DNA from: an uncultured bacterium
Lineage (GTDB): Bacteria; Desulfobacterota_D; UBA1144
Assembly: GCA_913050325.1 (NCBI GenBank)
Contig: CAJWZP010000001.1
Coordinates: 65,611-129,610, forward strand
Length of the DNA stretch: 64,000 bases
Reading direction: 5' to 3'
Shown here piece after piece: positions 1 to 9,131 of the stretch; the stretch's first letter is position 1, and each line of letters starts with the position of its first letter. The translations under genes and the position numbers were made by a program. The notes under the pieces were generated by a model. That model saw nothing but the letters and a program-made list of their open reading frames with translations, had not been told where the DNA came from and did not search any database.

Positions 1-1
1 T

Positions 2-289
2 GGTGTTGGATATTTAAAACATTTTATGGGTCCAATAATATATTTAGCACCTTTAATGATTATAATTGAAGTTGTTAGTCATTTGGTCCGACCTGCTTCT
101 CTGTCTTTAAGGCTATTTTGGAATATGTTTGGTGACCACCTAGTTTTACAAATTTTTTCCAATCTCACACCTTATATTGTCCCTGCTATATTTATTGGAT
201 TAGGTGTTTTTGTTTCTTTTTTACAAGCTTTTATATTTACAATATTATCAAGTATATACATTTCGCTCTCGACGAGCCACGATCATTAA
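2..289 (+). CDS. atpB: F0F1 ATP synthase subunit a, C-terminal part (truncated by window start)
   Basis: Frame is open to the window edge (GVGYLKHFMGPIIYLAPLMIIIEVVSHLVRPASLSLRLFWNMFGDH); typical subunit a helix with conserved Arg; followed by atpE. Confidence 0.95.
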   Translation, partial: GVGYLKHFMGPIIYLAPLMIIIEVVSHLVRPASLSLRLFWNMFGDHLVLQIFSNLTPYIVPAIFIGLGVFVSFLQAFIFTILSSIYISLSTSHDH

Positions 290-311
290 TGTTTTTTAAA
301 GGAGGATTATA

Positions 312-623
312 ATGAGAAAGATTTCACTTTTTACTTTTTCAACACTAGCAATCATGCTTCTATTATCTCCAGAAGTCTATGCTGCAGCAAGTGGTGAAGC
401 TGTATCAGGTTTAGCACTAGGCGCTGGACTTGGTATTGGATTGGCAGCAGCTGGTGGCGCCATAGGACAAGGTAAAACTATGGATGCAGCTTTGAATGCT
501 ATTGGTAGAAATCCTGGAGCCGCTGGACAGATTCAAACCCCTATGATTATTGGTTTGGCTTTGATTGAGTCTCTAGTTATTTATGCATTAGCTATAACCT
601 TTTTACTGCAAAGTAAAATCTAA
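312..623 (+). CDS. atpE: F0F1 ATP synthase subunit c with signal-peptide-like N-terminus
   Basis: Gly/Ala-rich helix, [16 protein letters not shown] polar loop, IESLVIYAL with the conserved carboxylate. Confidence 0.95.
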   Translation: MRKISLFTFSTLAIMLLLSPEVYAAASGEAVSGLALGAGLGIGLAAAGGAIGQGKTMDAALNAIGRNPGAAGQIQTPMIIGLALIESLVIYALAITFLLQSKI

Positions 624-628
624 AATTA

Positions 629-657
629 AAGGGGGGTAATTAATTTTTACCTCCCTT
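629..657. terminator. Hairpin between convergent atpE and quinone oxidoreductase genes, probable bidirectional terminator
   Basis: AAGGGGGGTAA / TTACCTCCCTT arms (one G-T wobble) at 629-639 and 647-657, T-rich flanks on both sides. Confidence 0.6.
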
Positions 658-1654
658 ATTTTGAATATTTAGACGTATATAATGATACTTTTCCTATTGA
701 TTCTCTTTTTTTAATAGAATCAAATGCATTCATAAAATTTTCTATATCATATAATTTAGGTTGTGAGATTTTTATTAATTTTTTATCGTAAAAATCATTA
801 ATCATAGATATAGAATTAAGATTAAAACTTTTGTTCCCTTTTGCAAAAGGTCCCCAAAAAACACCAACAATTGAAATATTTTTTAGTAATACTAAATTTG
901 CGGGAATTTCAGCTATTTTCCCTGAAGCAAAACCCATAGGAACAATTGATCCCTCCCATTTTAAAAAACTTAATGAATCTAAAGTATCTTTGCCTCCAAT
1001 ATTATCAATAACTGCATCAACATTTTCTTTTAAAGAAGATTTAAGTTCAACTTTCAAATTTGAATTTTTTTTTCTTAATATTAATTCATCCGCACCATAT
1101 TTCGAGCACTCATCTAATTTATCCTTAGAGGATGCGACAGCTATAACTTTGCACCCAATAGCTTTAAGAAGTTCAATTGATGCAATACCTATTCCTCCAG
1201 ATGCTCCCAATATCATGACTCTGTCATTTTTCTTACATTTAAGTCTTTCAAATATTGTATATAAGGCTGTTCCGTAATTTATAATCATCGATGAACCTAT
1301 ATCATGAGGAATATTTTTTGATTTTTTTAATACAAATTTTTCATTTACATTTACATATTCCGAAAAACCACCCCAAAGTGTCAGTGCAATTACTTCATCA
1401 CCGTTTTTAAATTTTTTAACATTATCTCCAACATCTTTTACTACACCAGAAACTTCAAGCCCAGCTGTAAAAGGTACCTTAGGTGTATCTTGATAATTAC
1501 CTTCATATGCTAAAATATCCGCAAAACTAACACCACAACAATGAACCTCTATCAAAACTTCATTGCTTTGGGTTGTATCCATATCAATAGTTTTTATCTT
1601 TAAATCTTTTATATTACCTAGTTGTTCTTGAATAATTCTCTTTGTTTTTATCAT
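656..1654 (-). CDS. Zinc-type alcohol dehydrogenase / NADPH:quinone oxidoreductase family protein (MDR)
   Basis: MDR fold motifs: VPFTAGLEVSGVVKDVGDNV, VMILGASGGIGIASIELLKAIGCKVIAVASS. Confidence 0.85.
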   Translation of the reverse strand: MIKTKRIIQEQLGNIKDLKIKTIDMDTTQSNEVLIEVHCCGVSFADILAYEGNYQDTPKVPFTAGLEVSGVVKDVGDNVKKFKNGDEVIALTLWGGFSEYVNVNEKFVLKKSKNIPHDIGSSMIINYGTALYTIFERLKCKKNDRVMILGASGGIGIASIELLKAIGCKVIAVASSKDKLDECSKYGADELILRKKNSNLKVELKSSLKENVDAVIDNIGGKDTLDSLSFLKWEGSIVPMGFASGKIAEIPANLVLLKNISIVGVFWGPFAKGNKSFNLNSISMINDFYDKKLIKISQPKLYDIENFMNAFDSIKKRESIGKVSLYTSKYSK

Positions 1655-2996
1655 TTTTAATTATTTTTTCAACCTCCTTTAAAGCCTGTTCTCTGTTTTT
1701 TATATTTCCTTCTAATTGTTCATCAAATATATACGAAAGAATTTTTTTAAAAACTGGACCAGGGCTTAATCCTATTTTTATTAGATCATCACCATTAATT
1801 AATGGGTTTGGTATTCTTGGTTCATTCTCCAAAGACTTTATTTTATCATTTGTAAAATTCAATAAACTCAAATCACCATGACTACCTTTACAATCAGCTT
1901 CATGAAGTTTTAAATGATCACTAAAATTATTTAATGAAATAAATTTTTTAAATGTACTTAGTTTCATTTCTTTCACATTTCCAAATTTCATATGCTCTTT
2001 AACTAAAGACTTAATTGAATCTATTTGTTTTTTTGAAAATTTTAATCTTTTACAAAGCACATCCGATATTTCTGCACCGACATATTCATGTCTATTGAAT
2101 CTTATTCTGTCGGTATTTGTAAAAGTTTTTGGTTTTCCAATATCATGTAACAATGCACCATACACAACTTCAATGTTATTAGGTCTTAACTCTGACAACT
2201 TATCTAGTACTAAACATGTGTGTACAAAAACATCACCTTCAGGATGAAAATCAGGAGGCTGTTTAACATCTTTCATCTCTGAAACCTCAGGTAAAAGTAA
2301 ATCCAGCACACCAAATTTATCTAAAGATTTCAAACCTTTTCCAGGATTATTACCAAGTAAGATTTTTGATATTTCATCTCTTACTCTTTCAATGCTAATT
2401 TTATTTAGGAATGAAACATTATTATTCATGGCGTTAATTGTTTCATCATCAATTGAGAAATCATATTCATTTGCAAATCTTATAGCTCTTATAATCCTCA
2501 AATAATCTTCACTTAATCTATCGTTGGGATCACCTATGGTTTTGATTTGTTTATTTTTCAAGTCTTTTAATCCATTACATAAATCTATAATCTCATCACT
2601 TATTGGATTTATTAAGAGACCATTGACTGTAAAATCCCTTCTATTAATATCTTTTTTAACATCTTTTGTATATTGAACATTATCTGGGTGTCTACCGTCT
2701 AAATAATCAGACTCTTCTCTAAATGTTGCTATTTCAAAAGTTTCACCATCTTCAACTACAATAGTTACTCCAAAACTTTGACCAACCAATTTAGTTATAT
2801 TAAATAAATCATTAATTTCATCAGGAGTTGCAGATGTTGAGATATCATACTCATTTGGTGTTAAATTAAGTAAAATATTTCTAACTGCACCACCTACTAT
2901 GTAGCTTTCATAGCCTGCGGAAACTAAAACAGATATAATTTTCTTAGTAATTTGATACTTTTTTGAATTTTTAATATTTCTTGGAATTTTAATCAT
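1614..2996 (-). CDS. cca: CCA tRNA nucleotidyltransferase / poly(A) polymerase family with HD domain
   Basis: YIVGGAVRNILL, RRDFTVNGLLINP, RAIRFANEYDF and HD motif (GALLHDIGKP). Confidence 0.9.
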   Translation of the reverse strand: MIKIPRNIKNSKKYQITKKIISVLVSAGYESYIVGGAVRNILLNLTPNEYDISTSATPDEINDLFNITKLVGQSFGVTIVVEDGETFEIATFREESDYLDGRHPDNVQYTKDVKKDINRRDFTVNGLLINPISDEIIDLCNGLKDLKNKQIKTIGDPNDRLSEDYLRIIRAIRFANEYDFSIDDETINAMNNNVSFLNKISIERVRDEISKILLGNNPGKGLKSLDKFGVLDLLLPEVSEMKDVKQPPDFHPEGDVFVHTCLVLDKLSELRPNNIEVVYGALLHDIGKPKTFTNTDRIRFNRHEYVGAEISDVLCKRLKFSKKQIDSIKSLVKEHMKFGNVKEMKLSTFKKFISLNNFSDHLKLHEADCKGSHGDLSLLNFTNDKIKSLENEPRIPNPLINGDDLIKIGLSPGPVFKKILSYIFDEQLEGNIKNREQALKEVEKIIKNDKNKENYSRTTR

Positions 2997-3061
2997 TTAG
3001 CTTAATTGTTAATAAATACCATTAATGTATATTATAGACAAAATTCTTTTTTAATAAATCT

Positions 3062-3952
3062 ATGAATAATTTATTTGATATTAGATCTCAATTGACTCAA
3101 AATGGACAAAAACTGGCCTATCAACATTTAGATGGATTAAACTGGAAACAATATACATACTTAGATATTTTAAATTTCATTGATTATACAGTTTTTTATT
3201 TCATTAATTCCAAAATTCTAAATAAAAAAGTTCTTAATTTGGCCACAACATCATTGGAAAATACTATTATTAGTTTTTGTTTTGCTGCTACGAAATGTGA
3301 GCAGGAATTTAGAGACTTTCAAGAAGAAATAAGAATTAATGATATTGAAACATATGATGTCATCATAATAGACAAAATTGATGAAGATATTGCAAATGAA
3401 CTTGAAGGTAAAATAGTAATATCTATAGAAAGTCTAAAAACTAATTTTATTAAAATAAAGAATTTTGTTGATTTTAAGAGTATTAATAAATTTGGACTTT
3501 TAGGTAGAAATAAAATCAATGATGAAATAAAGAATAAATATTTTTCACAAAATTTTTCTGATGAAAAATTTATTTTTGATAATATGGAAAATAAAAATTT
3601 CTTAGATCAATTTCAAAAACTCATAAATAATATATCTGAAGTTGAGTTTTCAATAGTTTTTTATCAAAAAAAAGATCTTATGTCCTTTAAAATTTGCCCT
3701 TTCTTAATAAAATATAAAAGAAAATTTATTAATTTTTTAGATTGGGAAATATTTCAAAATAATATAAATGAAACGCTGCCTTCAAACCTCTTTATAGATA
3801 GTGATAATTTACAGAAGGCTATAGATCTTTCAAATAATAATAAAATTAAATTTTTTAATAAAAATTTAAAAAGGATTATCACTAGTGGAATAATAGATAG
3901 CGATTATAAGAAAAGATTAAATAATTTAAAAATAGATTTAATTAATTTTTGA
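3062..3952 (+). CDS. Hypothetical protein; N-terminus weakly resembles the start of acyl-CoA synthetases
   Basis: ORF in an intergenic slot; KLAYQHLDGLNWKQYTYLDILNFI resembles the N-terminal region of long-chain acyl-CoA ligases but no AMP-binding P-loop is seen. Confidence 0.6.
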   Translation: MNNLFDIRSQLTQNGQKLAYQHLDGLNWKQYTYLDILNFIDYTVFYFINSKILNKKVLNLATTSLENTIISFCFAATKCEQEFRDFQEEIRINDIETYDVIIIDKIDEDIANELEGKIVISIESLKTNFIKIKNFVDFKSINKFGLLGRNKINDEIKNKYFSQNFSDEKFIFDNMENKNFLDQFQKLINNISEVEFSIVFYQKKDLMSFKICPFLIKYKRKFINFLDWEIFQNNINETLPSNLFIDSDNLQKAIDLSNNNKIKFFNKNLKRIITSGIIDSDYKKRLNNLKIDLINF

Positions 3953-3954
3953 AA

Positions 3955-4620
3955 TTATTTTAAAAAATCATTCATCATTGGAAAGATTTTTGCAATTTCA
4001 TATGCAATTGATTTTGCAATCTCCATATGTTCTTTTTGAGTTCCATTCGCACTTCTTAACTCAATATAATGTACCCAACTTCGTAAGGTTCCATTCATAT
4101 ACATCCTACTAACAGTATTTCCCTCTGGTAAAACTGATCTTGCTTGTTCTTTTGCTATACCATTCTCAATTGCCCATTTATATGTTGACAATGATAATTC
4201 AATTAATTCATTTTGTTTCTTGTTCCATTCATTTTTTAAAACAGAATCTGAGGTTTCTACTGAATTTTGCCTATTTTTAACATCCTGGAGTCTAGCTTCT
4301 CTGACAACAAATGAAAGATCTTTTGTTGGATCTGCGTATCTTTGACTAAACTCTTGGAAACTAAATGATCTATGTCTCAATATTTGTCTAGCTATATCCC
4401 TAGTAGTTTCTATTTCAACACAAGCAGTAACCATCTCTAAAGGTGACCAATGTTTATTATTTATTAAATATTTTATTAGTTTTTTTGAAGTATCTTTATT
4501 GTTTTGATTAGATGGGTTTGAAACTCTTGCACAAAATGCAACAAGCTCTTGGACATCAGAGATTCCATCTTTTTCAAATTCAGTTGTTGGCTTTGAATAA
4601 CTAACTAATCTTACTTTCAT
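3955..4620 (-). CDS. thyX: FAD-dependent thymidylate synthase
   Basis: RHRX7S motif (RHRSFSFQEFSQRY), ThyX-like length. Confidence 0.96.
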   Translation of the reverse strand: MKVRLVSYSKPTTEFEKDGISDVQELVAFCARVSNPSNQNNKDTSKKLIKYLINNKHWSPLEMVTACVEIETTRDIARQILRHRSFSFQEFSQRYADPTKDLSFVVREARLQDVKNRQNSVETSDSVLKNEWNKKQNELIELSLSTYKWAIENGIAKEQARSVLPEGNTVSRMYMNGTLRSWVHYIELRSANGTQKEHMEIAKSIAYEIAKIFPMMNDFLK

Positions 4621-5382
4621 CTAACTATACCTATTGTTTATAAGTTCTAAAATTATATCTAAAAAATCATCTATTGAGGAAATAAAATGTGAATCTGAGA
4701 AAAAAGCTGGCGTATTTCCCTGTCTGAAATCTATCAAATTCCCACTAAAAATAACTTTATTATGCTTCTTAGTTACCATATCAATAAACGAGAAGGTAAT
4801 AGGTGATATGAAATCCGCAGTTAAAATTATCAGACAATCACATGAGTTCATTAACATCCATGAGTCTTTAAAATCCCATTGGGAAGGCTCTTGACCGTTA
4901 AAAGGAATGTTCACTTTTAATGAATTATCATTACAATTCTTACAAATTATCTCATCTTGATTTAACACAAAAGATTCCATCGATGATTCAGAACCACAAT
5001 TTGAACAATATAACCAATTAATATTTCCTTCTAAATCAATGACATTCTTTGCATTATTTTTTTTTAATATACCATCAATATTAAGATTAATTATTCCTTG
5101 AACTAAAGGATTTTCGTCTAGTTTTAATATTTTCTTATAAATGCTATTTATCTCAAAAGGGTATTCACTTAAAAGATTTTCTTTCATAAATTTTTGATAA
5201 CTTTCTCTAATTTCTTTGGATTTTCTATATTCATTAATATGTGGCCTATTATTTGGAAGAAATAATCTTTCAATCTTACCATCTAAAAATAAATTTTTTT
5301 CTACAATTATTGCAATTTTTTTTGAATCTAGGATATATTGTTCTAATAAGACTTTATCCATTATAGATTGTATCATGGTCAA
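4621..5382 (-). CDS. Degenerate Sir2 (sirtuin)-like protein with zinc ribbon
   Basis: NIDGILKKNNAKNVIDLEGNINWLYCSNC..IICKNCN aligns by eye with the Sir2 core (NIDGLH..VIELHGS..CxxC..CxxC); N-terminal GAGIS motif not seen. Confidence 0.7.
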   Translation of the reverse strand: MTMIQSIMDKVLLEQYILDSKKIAIIVEKNLFLDGKIERLFLPNNRPHINEYRKSKEIRESYQKFMKENLLSEYPFEINSIYKKILKLDENPLVQGIINLNIDGILKKNNAKNVIDLEGNINWLYCSNCGSESSMESFVLNQDEIICKNCNDNSLKVNIPFNGQEPSQWDFKDSWMLMNSCDCLIILTADFISPITFSFIDMVTKKHNKVIFSGNLIDFRQGNTPAFFSDSHFISSIDDFLDIILELINNRYS

Positions 5383-5677
5383 TAAAATTATAAATTTTGA
5401 AATTTTGAATGAAAGTATTCTAAGCGTAACTTGGTCAGATAATCATTCATGTTATTTAATTCTAGAAGATATTCGAAATGCCTGTCCATGTGCAACATGT
5501 AAAGCTGCACACAAAGGATTTAAAAAAAAGATAAAGCTTCAAAATAATCTTTCATATCAATTGGTATCAGTTGAAGAAGTGGGTAATTATGCTTTAAAAT
5601 TTAAATGGGAAGATGGTCATGAAACAGGAATCTATTCCTATGAAAGCTTATTAAAACTTTGTAATTGTGAAAAATAA
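5375..5677 (+). CDS. DUF971 domain protein (gamma-butyrobetaine hydroxylase N-terminal-like)
   Basis: Starts at internal ATG (MVNKIINFEI); CPCATCKAAHKG and LEDIRNACPCATC typical of DUF971; the track ORF start at 5216 runs far into the opposite-strand gene. Confidence 0.8.
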   Translation: MVNKIINFEILNESILSVTWSDNHSCYLILEDIRNACPCATCKAAHKGFKKKIKLQNNLSYQLVSVEEVGNYALKFKWEDGHETGIYSYESLLKLCNCEK

Positions 5678-5680
5678 GAA

Positions 5681-6325
5681 TTATCTCCCTTTTTCATTTC
5701 CCCATAAATCTTTATGAAGTTGAGGTAAGACTCTAACATTCAGTTTATCATTTAAGATTTTTTCAGTTAATTTAAGCAAACTTGATTTTGCTTCAGGTTG
5801 AAAAATTATTTGGGCTTTAAAATTTGACCTTCTAATAGTTTCTATAGCAAATTTATAATCATCCTCGTTTGCGATAACAAACTTAATCTGGTCCTTTTTT
5901 TTCAATGCTCTAAGAATACTAATGTTAGATTTATGATTCATTCCAGATGAAGGACATTTACAATCCATGCTTACAACAGTATTTTTATTATCAAAAATTT
6001 TAGGTGGTTCCAAGTGACCTGCTGTTTCCAAAATAATATTTTTTTTCTCCTGAATTAGATATTCGGTTATTTTTGTTACAGCTTTTTCCTGAGTCAAAGG
6101 TTCACCGCCAGTAATACATATATTTTTACAATTATATGATAAAGATTTTCTTATTAATTCACTAAAAGATAATTCTGAATAATCGTCGCCTTCAACAGCA
6201 TACATAGTATCACACCATTGACATCTTAGATTACAACCAAAAAGTCTGACAAATACTGTAGGTATTCCTATTTGAGACCCTTCACCTTGTATTGAATAAA
6301 AAATTTCACTAACTTTTATTTTCAT
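5681..6325 (-). CDS. queE: 7-carboxy-7-deazaguanine synthase (radical SAM)
   Basis: EIFYSIQGEGSQIGIPTVFVRLFGCNLRCQWCDT; adjacent to queC. Confidence 0.95.
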   Translation of the reverse strand: MKIKVSEIFYSIQGEGSQIGIPTVFVRLFGCNLRCQWCDTMYAVEGDDYSELSFSELIRKSLSYNCKNICITGGEPLTQEKAVTKITEYLIQEKKNIILETAGHLEPPKIFDNKNTVVSMDCKCPSSGMNHKSNISILRALKKKDQIKFVIANEDDYKFAIETIRRSNFKAQIIFQPEAKSSLLKLTEKILNDKLNVRVLPQLHKDLWGNEKGR

Positions 6326-7040
6326 AATTTGCCGTATTTGGAAGAACTATTAGCCCTTCTCTATAAGCTCTCAAAATTAATGGATCTGGTAAACCAGCGT
6401 CTTTAAAACCTTTTTCTCTCAATAATGATGCATGATCATTTCCAATTGGTGGATAACAACCACAGTAGGAAGTATGAGTATAGGCTAAAGCTTTCCAACA
6501 TTCATTTTTTAAATTATAAGCCAACTGGACAATTTCAGATTTTTTTAATTTTATTAATGGAGTTAAAATATTAATTTTCATATCTAGTCCCAATGATACA
6601 GTTTGTTCAAGTGATAAAATAAAATCTTTTCTACAATCGGGGTATCCAGCATAGTCAGTTTCGCATACCCCCGTTATTATTGTATCAATCCCTTTAACGT
6701 ATGCAATATTACAAGCTAATGATAGAAAAACGATATTCCTGGATGGGATAAATGTATTTTGAACTCCATCATCGAAAGAATCTAAATTTTTTTTTGTTTC
6801 TAATTCCTTTTTTGGATTAGTTAAAGGAGAGTCACCACTAAAAATTGGGCCTATGTCCATAATTATATGTTCTTTAATTTTAGCAATTTCCGAAATTTTC
6901 TTAGCACAATTTATTTCTATTGAGTGTAATTGATTATAGTTAAAAGTAACTGCCGAACATTCATATCCTTTATCTAAAGCCCAAAATAAACATGTTGTTG
7001 AATCCTGGCCACCACTTAGAACAATTAAAGCTTTTTTCAT
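6309..7040 (-). CDS. queC: 7-cyano-7-deazaguanine synthase
   Basis: MKKALIVLSGGQDSTTCLFWA PP-loop, C-terminal Cys cluster (CWKALAYTHTSYCGCYPP); start placed at the internal Met. Confidence 0.95.
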   Translation of the reverse strand: MKKALIVLSGGQDSTTCLFWALDKGYECSAVTFNYNQLHSIEINCAKKISEIAKIKEHIIMDIGPIFSGDSPLTNPKKELETKKNLDSFDDGVQNTFIPSRNIVFLSLACNIAYVKGIDTIITGVCETDYAGYPDCRKDFILSLEQTVSLGLDMKINILTPLIKLKKSEIVQLAYNLKNECWKALAYTHTSYCGCYPPIGNDHASLLREKGFKDAGLPDPLILRAYREGLIVLPNTANYENKS

Positions 7041-7064
7041 AATAGAGTTATTATAATATAAATT

Positions 7065-7502
7065 ATGAATAAAATTTTGCATTTAAAAAAAGAACACCAA
7101 AAACTAGTAACCAATGTTGAAAAAGAAGTATTTCCAAATAATTGGACCAGTGAACAAATAACTCTTCATCTTGAAAATAAATTTAGTTGGAATATTGGAC
7201 TATTAATAAATAATAAAATAGTTTCATATTCTCTATGCTTATTTAATTCGGATTATATTGAGATTCTAAGAATTGGTACATTAGAAAGTTATAGATCAAG
7301 AGGTTTTGCATCGGTTCTAATTTCAAACGTGGAAGAGTTTGCTATAAAAAAATCAATTGGAAAAATTCAATTAGAACTCAAAGAAAACAATAAAAACGCT
7401 TATAAATTATATACTTCAAAAAATTTTAAAATAGATTCTATTAGAAAAAAGTATTATTTAAAAGAAAAAAAAGATGCCATTTTGATGAGTAAAATTCTAT
7501 AA
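7065..7502 (+). CDS. GNAT acetyltransferase, RimI-like
   Basis: EILRIGTLESYRSRGFASVLISNVEEFA acetyl-CoA motif, LELKENNKNAYKLYTSKNFK. Confidence 0.8.
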   Translation: MNKILHLKKEHQKLVTNVEKEVFPNNWTSEQITLHLENKFSWNIGLLINNKIVSYSLCLFNSDYIEILRIGTLESYRSRGFASVLISNVEEFAIKKSIGKIQLELKENNKNAYKLYTSKNFKIDSIRKKYYLKEKKDAILMSKIL

Positions 7503-7506
7503 TTGA

Positions 7507-9129
7507 TTATGTACCTTTATACCTTCCATAGATTTTTTCAAGAGCTGAGGTCATTTCCCCTATTGTACAATACGCTCTAACAGAATTTACTATAAACGGC
7601 ATAACATTTTCATTATTTTCTGCAGCTTTTGTAAGTTCATTTAAACATTTTTCAACTAAATCATTATCTCTTTTACTTTTTAAATTTTTTAACTTTTCTA
7701 TTTGATTCTTTTCAAGGAGGGGGTCAATTTCTTGAATAGGTGTTTCTTTTTCTGTTGATGCTTTAAAATCATTAATTCCAACAACAACTCGTTCTTTATT
7801 CTCAACTTCAATTTGAAAATCAAAAGCTGAATTTTCAATTTCTCCTTGAATAAAATTATCCTCGATACATTTTATCATTCCACCTTTTTCTTTAATTAGA
7901 TCTAGATAGTCATAGACTTTCTTTTCAATTTCATCAGTTAAATATTCTATAAAATATGATCCTGCTAGAGGGTCGATTGTATCACCAACTTCAGATTCAA
8001 ATGCTATTATTTGTTGTGTTCTTAAAGCAATAGTTGCTGAGTCTTCAGTAGGTAAACCTAGAGCTTCATCAAAAGAATTTGTATGGAGGGATTGTGTACC
8101 GCCTAAAACAGCCGCTAGCGCCTGCATTGATACTCTAACAACATTATTCATTGGCTGTTGAGCAGTTAAAGTCACACCACCTGTTTGAGAGTGAACTCTA
8201 AATTTACAAGATGCGGGATTAGTAACTCCAAACTCATCTTTTAAAATATTGGACCAAATTCTTCTTGCAGCTCTATATTTTGCTATTTCTTCAAAAAAAT
8301 TATTATGTACAGCAAAGAAAAAAGAAACTCTTTTACATATTTGCTCAATATCTATTCCTCTTCCTTTAGCAATTTGAAGATACTCAATTGCATCCGCCAA
8401 CATAAAAGAAAGCTCCTGGACCGCTGTAGATCCTGCTTCACGTATATGATATCCACTAACACTAATAGGATTCCATTTAGGAATATTATCTTTACAATAT
8501 TCCATCATATCTACAGTTATTTTCACAGATGGTTCAGGCGGAAAAGCATAAGTTCCTCTAGCAATAAATTCTTTTAATAAATCATTTTGTACAGTTCCCA
8601 TAATTTTTTCGGCAGAAACACCTTGTTTCTCAGCCGCAATCATATACATCGCTAAGAGCATTGATGCGGTTGCATTAATAGTCATAGACGTTGAAACTTT
8701 ATCTAAAGGAATACCTTCGAGTAATATTTCCATGTCTTCTAGTGAATCAATAGCAACTCCTACTTTACCAACTTCACCTTTACTTATTGGGCTATCAGAG
8801 TCGTATCCCATCTGGGTTGGTAAATCAAAAGCTACACTCAATCCCGTTTGACCCTTATCTAATAAATATTTAAACCTATTATTTGTTTCACTTGCCGAGC
8901 CAAAACCCGCATATTGCCTCATAGTCCAGAATCGACCACGATACATAGTCGGTTGAACTCCTCTAACATAAGGAAATTCACCGGGGAAAGAGTTTTTATT
9001 TTGAGTATTTTTGTCTACGTCATCAGGGGTAAAGAAAGGTTCTATATTAATACCTGAGGATGTCTTAAAAGTACTTTTTCTTTCTTTGATTTTTTCTTTA
9101 AACTTTTCCTTCCATTCTTTTTTATTCAT
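7507..9129 (-). CDS. Methylmalonyl-CoA mutase, large (catalytic) subunit without B12-binding domain
   Basis: YRGRFWTMRQYAGFGSASETN, GLSVAFDLPTQMGYDSD, TVQNDLLKEFIARGTYAFPP; ends after the catalytic domain. Confidence 0.93.
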   Translation of the reverse strand: MNKKEWKEKFKEKIKERKSTFKTSSGINIEPFFTPDDVDKNTQNKNSFPGEFPYVRGVQPTMYRGRFWTMRQYAGFGSASETNNRFKYLLDKGQTGLSVAFDLPTQMGYDSDSPISKGEVGKVGVAIDSLEDMEILLEGIPLDKVSTSMTINATASMLLAMYMIAAEKQGVSAEKIMGTVQNDLLKEFIARGTYAFPPEPSVKITVDMMEYCKDNIPKWNPISVSGYHIREAGSTAVQELSFMLADAIEYLQIAKGRGIDIEQICKRVSFFFAVHNNFFEEIAKYRAARRIWSNILKDEFGVTNPASCKFRVHSQTGGVTLTAQQPMNNVVRVSMQALAAVLGGTQSLHTNSFDEALGLPTEDSATIALRTQQIIAFESEVGDTIDPLAGSYFIEYLTDEIEKKVYDYLDLIKEKGGMIKCIEDNFIQGEIENSAFDFQIEVENKERVVVGINDFKASTEKETPIQEIDPLLEKNQIEKLKNLKSKRDNDLVEKCLNELTKAAENNENVMPFIVNSVRAYCTIGEMTSALEKIYGRYKGT

Positions 9130-9131
9130 AA

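Noticed and set aside
831-1277. 148-aa plus-strand ORF antisense to the quinone oxidoreductase
   Set aside because: Entirely inside a well-supported gene on the other strand and no recognisable domain; AT-rich shadow ORF
5216-5374. 53-residue N-terminal extension of the DUF971 ORF
   Set aside because: Extension lies antisense to the Sir2-like gene; DUF971 homology begins at the internal Met at 5375
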